NCBI GenBank assembly: GCA_013399875.1
Contig: VXAZ01008028.1
Location: forward strand, 214,029 to 278,028
Length of the DNA stretch: 64,000 nucleotides
DNA from: Gymnorhina tibicen
Taxonomy: Eukaryota > Chordata > Aves > Passeriformes > Artamidae
Reading direction: 5' to 3'
Shown one piece after another: positions 24,831 through 37,845 of this stretch. The translations under genes were made by a program, and so were the position numbers. The notes beneath the pieces are model-generated. The model was not told the origin of the DNA, did not search any database, and saw nothing but the letters and a program-made list of their open reading frames with translations. The stretch's first letter is position 1; every line of letters begins with the position of its first letter.

Positions 24831-27321
24831 CAGGATAGGCAGGAGAAGAAGTTTAGATGAAGAATGAATTTACCTTCTCTCTACTGTCACAGGTAAAATA
24901 GAAGGATTGGTACCCATCATTATAATGACCAGTGGTCTTGTTTTCCAATCCCCTTTAAACCCTTTATTCCCTCTGCTCAGCTGCCTAAGAGCAGGATGTG
25001 ACCTTAAAATCTGTCATAAACAAGCAAGCTACAAAGAGGATCCTACAACTCCCTGAGCAAAGAGTATTTTCTATCACAGGGCTCAGCTTTTCATCTGCCT
25101 AGGCTTTGCTGTTTAGAACAAGAACAGGGTGGAGAACTTCAATAAACCAGCTGGCTCTTCCCCATCCTCCAAGGCCACTCAATGAGCCAGTTTCACTGGT
25201 CATTGTAAAGTCAGTACCCCTTAACACCCCGAATGTATTCCTCTTAGTTTCTTCTGTCTCCACTTTTAGAAATAAGACTATAAAAGATAATGTGCAGTCC
25301 TTTCCAAGGCTTTCATAGTCAGACCTGCAGTAAAGATGTAATATTCAAAATATTACATCTCAACACTGTAACCAGTAAGGACATGAGGCTGCCTCTTAAA
25401 AAGAAAAAATATTCTGAAACTCTATGCAAGGACTTACTCTTGAAGAAATATCCAGAAAAAAAATATATTGCTGTTACTGTCTGACATTCATAATCTTAAA
25501 ATCTATGGTCTTTAAAGGACTGAAATTTAATGGGTATAAATGTTGAACTTGGAGAAAATGTAGTGCAAACCAAAAGGGCAAGTAATGCAACTGTTAGCAA
25601 TATACTACAAGCACAAGACATCTTCCTATTTCCCCTCTGTACAAGTGAGATCTAATTCAAAGTGATCTTTCAGATTCATTCTTTTTATGTTTTCAAGTGC
25701 AGTGAATTTAACACCCTCATTTTCTTCCCCAAACAGCTGCATTTTGCATTAGGTTGAAGACTTGGGGTTAACTTTAATCTGTATGCTGCCATTTCAAACA
25801 TTTTCACACTTTTCACCCTTGCACCATTGCTTTGTTTTAGCTGATCCCCTGGAGATGCAGCCCATAGAGAATAGGGTCTCCCTTTTGTTTAGACACAAAG
25901 GTATAAAAATAAATATTATATTGAATTTCCTTGACTTAAAGGACTACTCTTAGCAGGGCCTTCTAAACCTAGCAGAACAACTCTGATTTTTGTGCACAAC
26001 TAACAGGACCTTGATATTTAAAACCTTGTTTCCAAGACAACAGAGTCTGAGCATTTATCTGAGCTGGAAGACAGAAAGACTGATTCTGTCTTGCAGGCAC
26101 CTGGATTTATGGTCACACAAACATAGGAAACATGGATCTGAGACTGGAGACAGCTTCCAAACAAACCTGAGAACCACCAGTGGCAGAAGAAGCTAAAGTA
26201 ATATTCAAAACTAATGGATTTTATGAACTGATTGATTTCAGCAGAAAAATGTACCACTAATTTTTTGTCTGTTTTGTAGCACAAGCCACAGGACTTCCCA
26301 AGACTACTTTTTTTTTTTTTAAATACAGTATCTCTACTACACACAACATTCATCTAACTCAGAGGAAGTCTTCCAGTGAAGAAGAATATTTCACAATCCC
26401 AGATAAATCACACGAAAAATATGTACTTCCTCTTTTAAGACACGTTTTATTTCTAATATGAATGTGGTGACTTTCAACTTCCAGGCATTCGAATATTGTT
26501 TTTTTAGTATCTCTCTGGCTGTTAGACTGTAGAGCTTGCTGTGAACAAAATATCTTCCATCTATGTCATTTTTTTATCTTTTGTGACTGCAGTATGAAAA
26601 TCTGAATTATACAAGTGTAAGTCATAAAATGGCACATATGACTTATAAATGCCCTTTGTTTCATATTTCACCAACTCAAATGTACTTGATGAAGATAGAA
26701 ACCCCACTTTGCTATAGTGCTGCATGCACTTAAAAATTGTACGATGCAATTACACAAATTTCAGCACTGTGAACATCAAGTCAAGCTAACCTTGTAATGA
26801 GAGCAAAGACTGAAGAGATGAAAAGATACTCCCCCATTTTTTACAAAGAAGATTCCCTCTAATTCTAAAAGATGAGGAGAAAAGAAAACGGACTTTACAA
26901 TACGCTTTTATATCCAACTCCACGCTATTCTGTACATTTGTTTTGGTATAACTGCAGCCTGAGTGACTCAGGTGCAAGCAGCACCTGAATGCCTCAGTCA
27001 GAGAACCTCTCTCACTGCAGGTCTTCAGTTGTTTGGTGATTTACAGTAAAATCTAGCACTTCAATCTGAGAAGCAGCAGGCACTCAATGGAAACACTGGA
27101 CCCCATAACACCCTTTGGAGATAGGATGTTTCAAAAGATGATGGGATTCTGCACCAAATCTGGCTTTGCAGAGGACCTGAAATGTTGCAGCACTTTGGAT
27201 TTCACCACAGTGGCTGCCTCAGAAGTGATGGTGGCTAAACCTGACAAGTCTGGAAGAGGAGAAGAGCTTTATTTTATTCAGACTCACTGAGGTCTTCTCC
27301 CAAGGACTGAAAATCCCTTAA

Positions 27322-27492
27322 TGACAGAATAGAATAGAAATGGAATTAATAATAGAACAAAATATCCTGAGTTGGAGGAGCTCACAAGGACCATCAAAGT
27401 GCAGCTCCTGGCCCTGCACAGGACATCCCCAAGAGTCACAACTTGTACTTGAGAGCATTATCCAAATGCTTCCTGAACTCTGTCAGGCTTGG
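27322..27492 (-). mobile_element. CR1 LINE, 3' part, left half of an interrupted copy
   Basis: Beginning with an ACAGAATAGAATAGAA tail and continuing ATATCCTGAGTTGGAGGAGC, GCTCCTGGCCCTGCACAGGA and GAACTCTGTCAGGCTTGG, this is the reverse complement of a CR1 3' end. The match stops at 27492, where the LTR begins, and resumes at about 28353. Confidence 0.85.
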
Positions 27493-28351
27493 TGTGAGAG
27501 ACTGAAATGGTTAATGGCTTAAACATTGTAAGAAAGGACTTTGCCATTATGGCAAAATTGTACAAAGAAGCTGTGACCACCGAAGCCCTGTTCAAATGTG
27601 TCTCCTGAGGGGAACTGGTCTGTGAGTTAAGCCACCTGATGGGAACTTGAGTGAAGGCAAAGCTGGTACTATTGTCCAGGTCTAAAGAGAAGTCTAAGAA
27701 GAGCTAAACAAGGCTGGGGGAGAAGAATCAGCTCTGTCTCGGTTTGATGGGGGAGAGATTTTGGGTGTGTGACAGAGGGAGTGAACACCCACCCTGCCTT
27801 ACACAAACTGGCTCAGTTGTAAAACCCACCCACCCAGGGAAGGCCACATCCATGGGACATTCATGTGAGGAGCAGCAGAGGAGGGGTTATAAACCCTCAT
27901 GAAACCATCAAAGACCCTCAAAACACCCCCAGACTCATTCCTGAGGCCTTGCAGCAGAGCACTGCACGTGATGCAAAGTGATGCAGAGATCCAGAGTCTG
28001 CTGCAAGACACAAAGTCATCCCCCGCAGGGGAGGTACCAGGCATTCCCACCTGGCCCAAATATACATTAATCCATTGAACTCTGTGCTTTGTGGGACCCT
28101 CACCACCGAGAAGAGCAGAAGAAGAGGACCAATGAGGTGCTGTCGGGATCCACAGAGTGGTGATATTTTCTACTTGATCTGTCTGTCACTCTCTCTACCA
28201 CCCTGCCCCTCTTTCTCTTTCTCTTTCTCTCTCTCTCTCCCTCACACTACTGTTAAATAAAATTCATACTATCCACTTCAGCATATGGTCTTGTTCACAC
28301 ATTAATTCAGGCAGAGGCATCTCTAACAATTTTAATAATCGGATCTTAACA
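27493..28351 (+). mobile_element. Solo LTR of an endogenous retrovirus (ERVL-like), inserted in CR1
   Basis: An insertion of about 860 bases begins TGTGAGAGACTG and ends ATCTTAACA, giving the TG...CA termini of an LTR. The CR1 sequence on either side is continuous once it is removed. Flanks read CTTGG on the left and CTTTGG on the right, a likely short target-site duplication with one change. In plus orientation a TTATAAA box lies at 27888 and an AATAAA polyadenylation signal at 28256-28261, about 90 bases before the end, with a CT-rich tract just upstream. No internal viral genes are present, so it is a solo LTR left by recombination. It is antisense to CTNNA2. The ERVL assignment is from general resemblance only. 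Confidence 0.78.
28207..28240 (+). repeat. CT-rich simple repeat within the LTR
   Basis: CTCTTTCTCTTTCTCTTTCT followed by a CT run and CCCTCAC. It lies just before the LTR polyadenylation signal. Confidence 0.85.
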
Positions 28352-28500
28352 CTTTGGTGCTGTGACCACTTCCCTGGGGATCCCGTTCCAGAGCCCAACC
28401 GCCTTCTGGGTGAAGAACCTTTTCCCAATATCCAACCTAATCCTCCCCTGACACGGCTCCGGCCACTCCCTCGGGTCCTAAGATGCTCCCAGAGAGCATC
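28352..28500 (-). mobile_element. CR1 LINE, right half of the interrupted copy
   Basis: TTTGGTGCTGTGACCACTTC, then CCTGGGGATCCCGTTCCAGA, then TTCTGGGTGAAGAACC continues the CR1 that is broken at 27492. Similarity fades after TCGGGTCCTAAGATGCTC. Confidence 0.83.
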
Positions 28501-30111
28501 TCCCACCATCAGCCTGAAGAATCAAGTTTGTAGATGTTTAAAGTCTATTCTGTAACATGACCTAAAACACGGCAAGAGGGAACACCTGGATGTTGGCTCC
28601 AACAGTGCACTCCTGATCCAAACAAATGTAACACTCAGGTTGATGTAGATGCCTCTAAAGGCAAGGCTGCTAATGGCAAAGGCCACGTTTAAAAACAGTA
28701 AGTTGGCCTTGGAGACACACAGGAATGAGAAAAGATGTCATTGTGAGTCCTCCTGACTGTAGAGAGGGTTTCTGGCCAATAACTGAGGGAATTTCATAAG
28801 CAGCTATGAAAACACAAAGTGCAATTTCATCCCTGTCCAGTAATAGGAAAGATGTTGGAATGAAGTTATTATTTTCTATTTTATTTCTGGGTTCTATAAT
28901 TATACTCTTAAATTCATTTATACTACTTCTTAACTTGTGGAAGTGATCTTTTTCTTCTGTATAGATAATAATAATAGTCCTCAATGAAAAAAGGAGTCTC
29001 CTTTCTCCTCCAGAGGGACAATAAATTCTCCACTTTTGTAGGAAAAAGAGAAGAACAGAGACTATCCACCCTTTCCTTCAGCTTACGAAAAGTAATAATA
29101 TCAGCCAAAATTAATTTTTAAAGTGGCTTTATTTACTCTCTGGAATGAGGGAATCATCTCAGATAAATTCAATCTCTCAGGGCTTGCACACGAACAATCA
29201 CTGCCTGAAAATAATTGTGTCAGATGCTCTGAAGAGTTTGCAAGATTTGGTTTTTTCCTTTTTTGTAATTCTGAAAAAGTTTTACCACCTGAATTAAAGG
29301 GTGCATAATATTTGATAGATTATTAAATAAAAATATTCTAAAGGCTTTTATGGCCTCACCCTTCAATTATACATTCCATTTCAGAGTGAGATATTCAGAT
29401 GGGAATGTTAGGGAGTATCTCAAAGTGAAACTAATTTTGTTTTCTACAGCAAATAAGGTTCTGATTCAGCAAACTCCGGTCTGTGTAAGCTTATATATGT
29501 GGATTTTTCCAGTTAACTCACATGGATAATGAGTCCATTTATGTGCTTTAGTTCCCTGCCTGGGTAAGGAGTATTACATTGAGCTCCATATATAAGTTAA
29601 TTGTCTGAAGGCAAAAATAAATCTTCCTAATCTGGGCAAGCAGAGTTCATTAACTCGTATCATACAATGGGTGAAAAGTAGTAGTGATACAATAGGCAAA
29701 AGTAACTTGGGATTTTCCTAAGAAGACTGAGAAGCCTGAATGCTGATCAGGTCTCCAGGTACACGTAACATTCAGGCAGCAACACAGTAAGTGATCAGGC
29801 CTCCAAAACTCAAAATTTAAAATTAGAAACATCTCAGCAGGATGGACATCTCATGGCAAACTCTTGGGGATAACTCTGATGTACAGGGGGATGCTGGAAG
29901 CCCGAACTCTGTGTAGGGGATGAGAAAACCTGGGTCTGTAGGAGATCCCAATGTACGATTGTGTCACCATTTAAAATGACTAGAAAAGACTGAAATCTGT
30001 GAAGAGGTGGTTCTTGTCCTAAGAAAAGTCTGGAAACTGGTGCTACAGATGAAGAAACTGGAAAATCAAAGGAAATACTGAGATCCTTTACTATGCAGAT
30101 CTTTCATTTCA

Positions 30112-30420
30112 TAGAATCATAGAATCATGGAATGGTTTGGGTTGGAAGGGACCTCAAAGATCATCCACTTCCCCCCCCTACCATGGGCAGGGACAACCTT
30201 TCACTATCCCAGGCTGCTCCAAGCCCCGTCCAACCTGGCCTTGGACACTTCCAGGGATGGGGCAGCCACAGCTTCTCTGGGCACCCTGTGCCAGGGCCTC
30301 ACCACCCTCACAGGTAAATAATTCAGGTAAAGATTTCCCTCCCTTTCCAGAAGAGCTGCCAATCCTCTAATGCTGCACACCCAGAGCACAGGATAGGTTT
30401 GCCCCCACCACAAGCCATGA
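30112..30420 (-). mobile_element. CR1 LINE, 3' fragment with intact tail
   Basis: The plus strand starts CATAGAATCATAGAATCATG and continues GAATGGTTTGGGTTGGAAGG, the standard reverse complement of the avian CR1 tail and 3' UTR. The tail repeat is well preserved, so this is one of the younger copies here. Similarity becomes weak after about 30345. Confidence 0.93.
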
Positions 30421-31445
30421 CTATAATTCAGGCCACCTGGGATGAGCACTGGGTATGAGAATGGAATTTGTGTTTGGCAGTTATAAAATTAAGCCTGTCA
30501 AAAGCTTTCTCTGTAAATGTTAATACATAGTGACAGATGACTAAAATGGAGCTATTTTGGAGTGTTCCAACTGCTTGAAGTCTTACATCAGTGCCATAAT
30601 ACACTCACAACCACAAGTGCATGTTACCTGTTTGCTAAAAGGGATCAGTTGATGTTTTAGCCCTGTTATTTGTCTCAAAAGTTTCCTTTGGGATCTTCTC
30701 CATAGCTTTACTTGTACATGGTTTTCATTACAGCAGATTCCAGGTAATTTGGGTTTCAGTAAGTTTCAGTTGCTGAAGAGATGTCCAAACCAGGTTTGGT
30801 TTGCTGTTTTTCTTTTTTAAATCTTTGTCTGCTGACTGAAGTGAAAAGCAACACACACCTACTCTCACAATAATGATGTTGTTCTGTGGTATCTTTTATT
30901 TGTTTATTTTATTAAAAGCTGTCTAGGCAAATTGAATCAACTGGTTAGTCAACACTGAAATGACACATTTTTTACCTGAGTAAACATTCAAAACCATCCC
31001 TGCAGAGGCTCACTGGAGCAGCAAGATAATTTATTTATTCATTTACATTTTAACCAGACCTACCTCACATCCCAGGCAGCACACATACATTAGGGAAAAA
31101 AAACCCAAATAAACAAAACAACAAAAAATCTACACAAACTTTGAAGACCTTGGAAAATTAATGTTATTACTATGGAAAGAGTAATGAAGTTTGCATCTAT
31201 TGGCAATTGTGATCAACTCTTCTCCTGGCTGATTAACATATTAAGTGGCTTATCTACTAAATGACCTCATCTCTTTATTTACTAATACTTTTGTTGCTGC
31301 ACATACTTCTGTTCCATGCTTGTTTCAATGTCAAGCTTTTCTGGCTTATTACAACACAAGGCTGATTCCAAGGAGCTTTTATATTCTCCTTATCCATGAT
31401 ACCTCCCTGTAAATCCCAACCTTCACTCCCAGGTGCTTTACATAC

Positions 31446-31597
31446 CCTGATCATCAGAACAGCTTTTCTGATATCCCGAACTCCGTCGTAAACCAGGCGG
31501 GAGGCGTCAATGAACTCGTTCTCCTCAAAGGGCTGGGGCACGTTGGCACTCAGGGCTTCAATGGCCACCTCCACTTGCTCAGCAAAACGTGGCATCA
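31446..31597 (-). CDS. CTNNA2: CTNNA2 exon, end of M domain, 152 bases
   Basis: This exon supplies the last two bases of a valine codon and 50 further codons (to about residue 631): VMPRFAEQVEVAIEALSAN, then VPQPFEENEFIDASRLVYDG, ending VRDIRKAVLMIR. The acceptor is GTTAACCCAG and the donor AGG|GTATGT, leaving in phase 0. It closes the MIII bundle. The DASRLVYDGVRDIRKAVLM helix is one of the most conserved stretches of alpha-catenins and vinculin relatives. ALSANVPQPFEENEF is the CTNNA2-type version of the loop. Upstream lies a 12.95 kb intron and downstream an 8.3 kb intron, so this is an isolated exon. Confidence 0.97.
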
Positions 31598-33147
31598 CTG
31601 GGTTAACACAAGGAAAGGCAGCAGGATTAGACACCTTCTCTCCTGAGCGTTTTTCTGCTGCTCTTGGGCATGGATGATTTCCAGGAGGCACGGCACACAC
31701 TGTCCTGGCAATTCCCAGACACAGGGAGGCTCTCGGATGGGTTTGTACCCACCCTGCACGTGGAGAGCTCTGGCACGTTACCTGACAGCATGGAAATAAC
31801 CATCTCTATATTCTCTCCTCCAAGGGCATAAAGAATAGAAAACTTGCTTTAAAAACTGATTTACTAACTTTTAAAAGGTGCAAGATACCTGAGCAGTCAG
31901 TAAAGTTAATTTAAAAGCTTTACAACCTGTAATGAGAACAGTACATATTTATATCAAGTGAGCAATGCAAACCGTAGCCATTATCCTGCTAATTTACATA
32001 ATTTACAGTCTAGCTCATACTAAATAATAATAATTCTATAAGGGACAAAATGCAAAATCAAGGATATTACTTTTGTGAAGACACCTAAATGAATCTTCTG
32101 TTTTTTCACTATCACCATGTATGTAACACAAAAAAATAGCCATAGATATTGGCTAACAGTATTATAAACTGTGGTATGAACTTATTTAACATACAACTTA
32201 AAGCAACTATTTACTTTTGTAAATGGTTTCAGGGCATTGCTTGAAGTAGCAAGAGGCTTTTCTTCAAATTTTATAGACTATTCCTTTGAAGGTATAATCA
32301 CTTTCTGCACATTGTGTTTGCAGGAAAATAAATCTTCCCCAAATCAGCCCCCTAACAACTTAAACCCAAATCCTACAAACACCAACATCAGGTCCCACTG
32401 ATTATAATGCACCTACACTCTTGTACTTGTCTACTCCTCTTCAAAATTTTAACATTAATATTGGCGGACTGTGCTCATGGAGGACAAATATAGCCAAAGC
32501 TTCATTAGAAACCTGGATAAAAATCCAGTTGGAGTAATTCTTAAAAATTTAAGGAACTTGGGTCAAGTTTAAGATTTACAGATAGCCATTTTTTCACCAT
32601 ATTCACATCATTTTTATTCTAGCATTTAGGTATCCAAATCATGTATCACTGACTTTACTATTTTGGCAACATAATTGAAAGAACAGGAAAAGATGATTCC
32701 TGCATCAGTTGGTTGCTGTTTTTTGGTTAAAATATTACCTTTCTTGCCCATCTTTTCCCTAAACCCTATTTTTGATACACTTATTGCTAACTTGAACCCA
32801 ACTGATTGAATACAAAGAGGAATTTCCAGTGTTATTTTCATCAAGAGCAGTGACAAGCTTTCCTAGGAACTTCTACTGTGGTAGGAAACCACATTTTCTT
32901 CTTGACTGAATGTTCTTAAATTTATTTTAATCATAATGAAAACTACATTTTATGCATCTTACTGTCTGATTTAAAGTAAAACCACAAAAAACCCCCATGA
33001 TTCAAGACCAGTTCACATTTTGAAGAGCAAGTGGCAGCAACCACGAGCTCAGACCTTCTGATTGTGGCATTTAAATATTATTCATTGGATGCAAATGAGG
33101 AAACCTTTAAAGGGATATAGTGTTCAAATCTTGTTTACACATTACTC

Positions 33148-33170
33148 TATATATATATATATATATATAT
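33148..33170. repeat. (TA)n microsatellite
   Basis: Uninterrupted TA dinucleotides, about eleven copies, between CTC and GTTC. Confidence 0.95.
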
Positions 33171-36100
33171 GTTCATACAGACAGATGAAAGAACAGAATT
33201 GTATTTTCCATGCAGATAATGTTCAGTAAGTTCCTGGGATACACTGGAGAAACTGGAAAAAGTGACAGCAACAATAGACTTTAAAAAAGTAAACATTAAC
33301 AAAACATTGCCAGGTAAGGGAAACATTTTAATTGGAAAAGGAGTTTGAGAGAGCTGGAGGTTTTGGAATGAGTATTTAATAAATGCATATATCAAATTAC
33401 CTTAATTAATAGAACACTTGAAAGTGTAGTAGGAGGTGAATATGATTGCATAAGGAAGTCTCTAGCCTGAATATCAAAAAGCAGTCATTAAAAATACAAT
33501 GAAAACAAGTAAACCTCAAGAATAAAAGAGAAATTATTTCGGGTTGTTGGGATAAAACAAGTAAAACTAGAGATGCAAAAATGACAACAAAAAAAGAAAA
33601 GGAGGTAAAGAACCTTAATATTTAGGGTTAAATTAAATTTAAACTTAAAATTTCTGCCTAAAATTTCCTAACTAGCAGAGGTGGTCAGGTATTGGATATA
33701 ATTAATAGTAGGTGCAACAAACCTGAATTAGGAATGGGTAGTTTGAAGAACATCTACATAAGCATAAAAAAAATTTAACTTTTACATTTGTCGTCAAGTT
33801 AACAGAGCATAGTAAAATTTAGCCTGTAGTTCTTAAGAAAAAAATCAAAGCAATTTCTGAACCATCTTCGAAAACTCAAGAAAAACAGTAAGGGTGAAAA
33901 TTCCAGAGATTTACAAAAAGAAAAAAAAAAAAGCACTTGCCTATTTTAGATAAAGGTATATAATCCTTACATACAGGTTCATGTAAAGGTAGAGAAGAAA
34001 GGAAGGAAGATTTATAACATATTCAGTAATGTTAACATAATTTCAGTACCCAGAAATAAAATGAAACATTACTCAGAGCAATCAATGTTTAATTATCTGT
34101 AAATAATCAGCAGATGCTGGACAGGCAACAGATTAGTGGAAATAAGTGGCACCAAGCTTTTATAATACCTCCCTTGCCAGGGCAGGGACAGTGGGGGAGG
34201 CAGATATGACACAGCTGGACTTTGGGGAGATCTCTGTCATGGCCACACGTGACATTCTTAGAACAAAACAAGGGAAATTTAAATTAAATGGTTGTAAGGT
34301 GGAAAGTTACATTTCATTCATATTCCTGAACATGAGGTATTCATTCCTGACCACATTTATTACCTGCACTGGGTATGGAAGCTTCTCCCATCATCTCCGA
34401 TTTTGCAGACCTGGCTACCATTTAGTCCCTAATTTACATTACTACACCTGAACATTATCTGCTGTTTCGAAATGGAAATAGATACTAAACTGCTTTTTGA
34501 ATTGCTTGCTTGCCAATCGTATTTTTACATCAGTGCTCACTTTTGATTAGACAAGCAAGAAAAACACACCTTTAATAGGGGGCTATCACTTATTGCTTCT
34601 CTAAGCATATGTTGTCATTTAATGCAGTGAAGTTTTTGAAAACTGAAAACTGAATTGAGATCTGTATTATTCTCCAGTTAAGGTTATGGATCTCCATGAC
34701 CAAAAAACCTCCAGTCTTTCTTTTCTATTATTTACCACACAAAGAAGGATATTCCAATGCCAAAGGTGAAAGAACCACAAGTAAAATTCAGGCAAAGGCG
34801 TGAATTTGTATCTGGAGTTAAAACTTGTAAATGCATCAGAGAATGATTCATTCATGATGCACAGAGAAATTGGCTACAAATTTTAGATTCAGAAGCAAAT
34901 CAATAGTTCTGGGGAAAAATTAAACATTGGTTTCTTAGCTTGAGCTGTGGCCTTGAAAGCAGTCACACATATGCTTAGACTGAAAAATGCGGTCCATTAA
35001 CATCTCTCAGCCTAACTACATGAATTAATTAGGCACCTGCATAAATGTTGACAGAATCAGGTCCCAAGTTAATAGCAACACTTCTAATTCACTGACTTTG
35101 TCATTCCAACAAAATAAAGATTTTAAAGCCTTTCTGTGGATGAGTTTCCGATGGCACTGAAAGCAAGACCACTGCCAACAAAATCTAGGCTGAACGGCTG
35201 CTGGAGAAAAACTGGGAATCAGCAAAGTTGAAGCTGTTTCCATTTTATCAATTGATTAATTCTTTTAAATTACACTCTTTTTTTTTTTGCTATAAGCATC
35301 ATAGAAAACCAGCACACCACCATGTGTGAATTCATGCCTTGATCAAATTTGTATTTTTTGTGAACCACCCTGTTCCACAAAGAAAATATTTTCTCTACAG
35401 CTCTTCTTGTTTTTCTCCCACCCACCCATATCTCCTACATATTAAAATTATCAAGTAATTATCTGTTTTCTAAAAATATATTCCCTATTGGCTTTTTCTC
35501 CTATGGCAATCAGTTTGTACTGAAATTTTTGTACTTAGAAACATCACTGCAAATTTTGTTTAGTGATATGGGAACAGTAAGGTCCTTGACAGACAGGGAA
35601 ATGTTAGGTTACATAATAAAATTATTGAGATAAAAAATTTAAAAATGTTTGGGCGTTCTTGTTCGTAGCATTAGAACAAAAAGTTTCATTAATATGCAAG
35701 ATTAAATGAATGCCTTGCTGATTTATTGCACTTTTATGGCCTTATTATTTAGGAACTTGAATTCCTCAGAATCTTAAGTAGATGTGAATGTTCAGAAATG
35801 TAGAAAGGGATAATTAAGACACAAAAAAAGCAATAAAGGTCAAAGACCCTCCAGGTGCATGGGTTTCTAATTCTTAGTAGCATCAGTGGGAGTCAGGAAA
35901 TTTGGTCTGGTTTTGTACCACTTCATACAACTGAAAGTTTTAAATCTCTTTCCTTATACCAGGCAGAGAGCAGTAGATGCTTCCATGAGACAATTAATCA
36001 CACCCACCCTACTTTAAAGACTCAAGTTCAGCTGGATAAAATTCTGATTTTCCTCTGCCCACTGAACAGAGAGGGAGGTGTTTAGCTTAGACCAGATGTC

Positions 36101-37413
36101 TGCTTTAGACAACCAAGTTTAGGCATAAATCAACCCCATTTGTGCAGCAAATCCTGGAACACTTTTGGCTCTGAATCAGGCTGAGCACGAGAGTCCTTTC
36201 CATCCAAATCTGACTGGAACTGAAGGGTTCCCAGAGGTCTCATTTTTGGGGCATTTTTCTGGCCTGAAGGCTATTTTTGAATGGCACCAGCAGAGCTATT
36301 TCTTACAGCTTCATTTTGAAAAGACGATCACCTACTTGAATCTTTTTAGAATCCAGTGATTTGGATCCAAGGGAAGCACCCTTCTCATAGACCAGGGTTT
36401 GTTGCCTGGAGCCAGACTGTCCTCAGACAAACCAGATACTTGAGCTGGAGAGAAGTAACTGCTCTCCTGTACCCCACTGCACCCAGCTGTGCCCTCTGGC
36501 TGGCCCTGACAGCTCTGTATCCATTTACGCATTTGTATCTGTCCTGAAGAAAACTGATTTTCCCTATGCCATGTTCACAGAGATCAGACACATCATTTAA
36601 GGTGCCAATCACTTTATCTAAGTAGCCCTTAAATAGCTATAAAAATCTGGTCTGATGTGGGTAAGATTATTCAAGAATGACATGGCAGTCTAAAGGTTTG
36701 GACCACTACACTGCTAAAAGTTTCAGGGTCCCTGAAAATGTCTGTGCTTTTCCTAAACATCAGAGTCGTTTGTGTCACACAAATCAAGAAAATTATCTAG
36801 GGTGACTGGCAGGATTGTGAACTTAAGGTTATCAGAGGAGACTAAAAAGAAAAAAATCCATGAATGATCCATTACATTACAAAAAAAAAAAGATGCTCTG
36901 TTAGGAAAAAAGCTCAGCCATTATCCAGATTGAAGAGGTTTTAGTATAAAAAATTCACAAAGTTATAGCTTAAAAATTTCAGGGCTCTGGATGAAATTTC
37001 TTCTGTTGGCTTTTGGTTTTTTTTAATTTTATTTTCTCTTTAAATAATTCATTAATTTACTTAACTGAAGAAAGAATACATTCTACTGGGAAGTTCAAGT
37101 ATTTAAAACAGGTATTTAAAAGATAATTCCTAAGGGATATGTGACATCCTCTGTCAAAGACAGCACAGTTTCTCGGTTTCATTTGAAGGATGAATAAGGA
37201 ATGAAACATGATACCCTATTTAGTTCAAAGTGTTTGTCAAAGTCTGTTTCTAGAAGACCTGCACATTCCTTATCAGAAGATTCTAAATATTCCACAAAAT
37301 GTTTTTAAGTGCTGTTCTCATATCATATAATTTACATTTCAGTCATGACTATTATATTGCTAATTGAAAAGAAGAAGCTTTATAAAAGTCTACTGAAATA
37401 TCACACAACATAT

Positions 37414-37845
37414 CGTAGAATCACAGAATTGTTTGAGTTGGAAAAGATCCCTCAGATCATGGAGCCCAACCCTTAACTCAGCACTGCCAAGGCCACCACT
37501 GATCCACGTCCCCAGGTGCCACATCCACACGGCTTTTAAATCCCTCCAGGGATGGGGACTCCATCACTGCCCTGGGCAGCTGTGCCAGGGCTGGACAACC
37601 CTTTCTGTGAAGAAAACTTTCCCCGGTATCCAATCTAAACTTCCCTGGCACAGCTTGAGGCCGTTCCCTCTCCTCCTGTCCCTGTTCCCTGGGAGCAGAG
37701 TATGACCCACTGTGGCTGCCCCCTCCTGTCAGGGAGTTGTGCAGAGCCACAAGGTCCCCCCTGAGCCTCCTTTTCTCCAGGCTGAGCCCCTTTCCCAGCT
37801 CCCTCAGCCGCTCCTGGTGCTCCAGACCCTTCCCCAGCTCCGTTT
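37414..37845 (-). mobile_element. CR1 LINE, 3' fragment
   Basis: The plus strand begins CGTAGAATCACAGAATTGTT and continues TGAGTTGGAAAAGATCCCTC, then CTCCAGGGATGGGGACTCCA, and ends within CTGAGCCTCCTTTTCTCCAG followed by CCAGACCCTTCCCCAGC. This is the reverse complement of the CR1 3' UTR and the adjoining end of ORF2. It is about 430 bases, GC-rich against an AT-rich intron, and in the same orientation as CTNNA2. Confidence 0.93.

Larger units (their letters stand above)
23103..31445 (-). other. CTNNA2 intron, 8.3 kb
   Basis: It contains a CpG-rich island of unknown nature (24316-24830), a CR1 split by a solo LTR (27322-28500) and a second CR1 (30112-30420). No exon or RNA gene is recognised in the remaining AT-rich sequence. 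Confidence 0.8.

Noticed and set aside
28352..28370. TTTGGTGCTGTGACC as a retroviral primer-binding site next to the LTR
   Set aside because: It resembles a histidine-tRNA type primer site, but the following sequence is plainly CR1, and the CR1 consensus contains the same words. No internal viral region follows.
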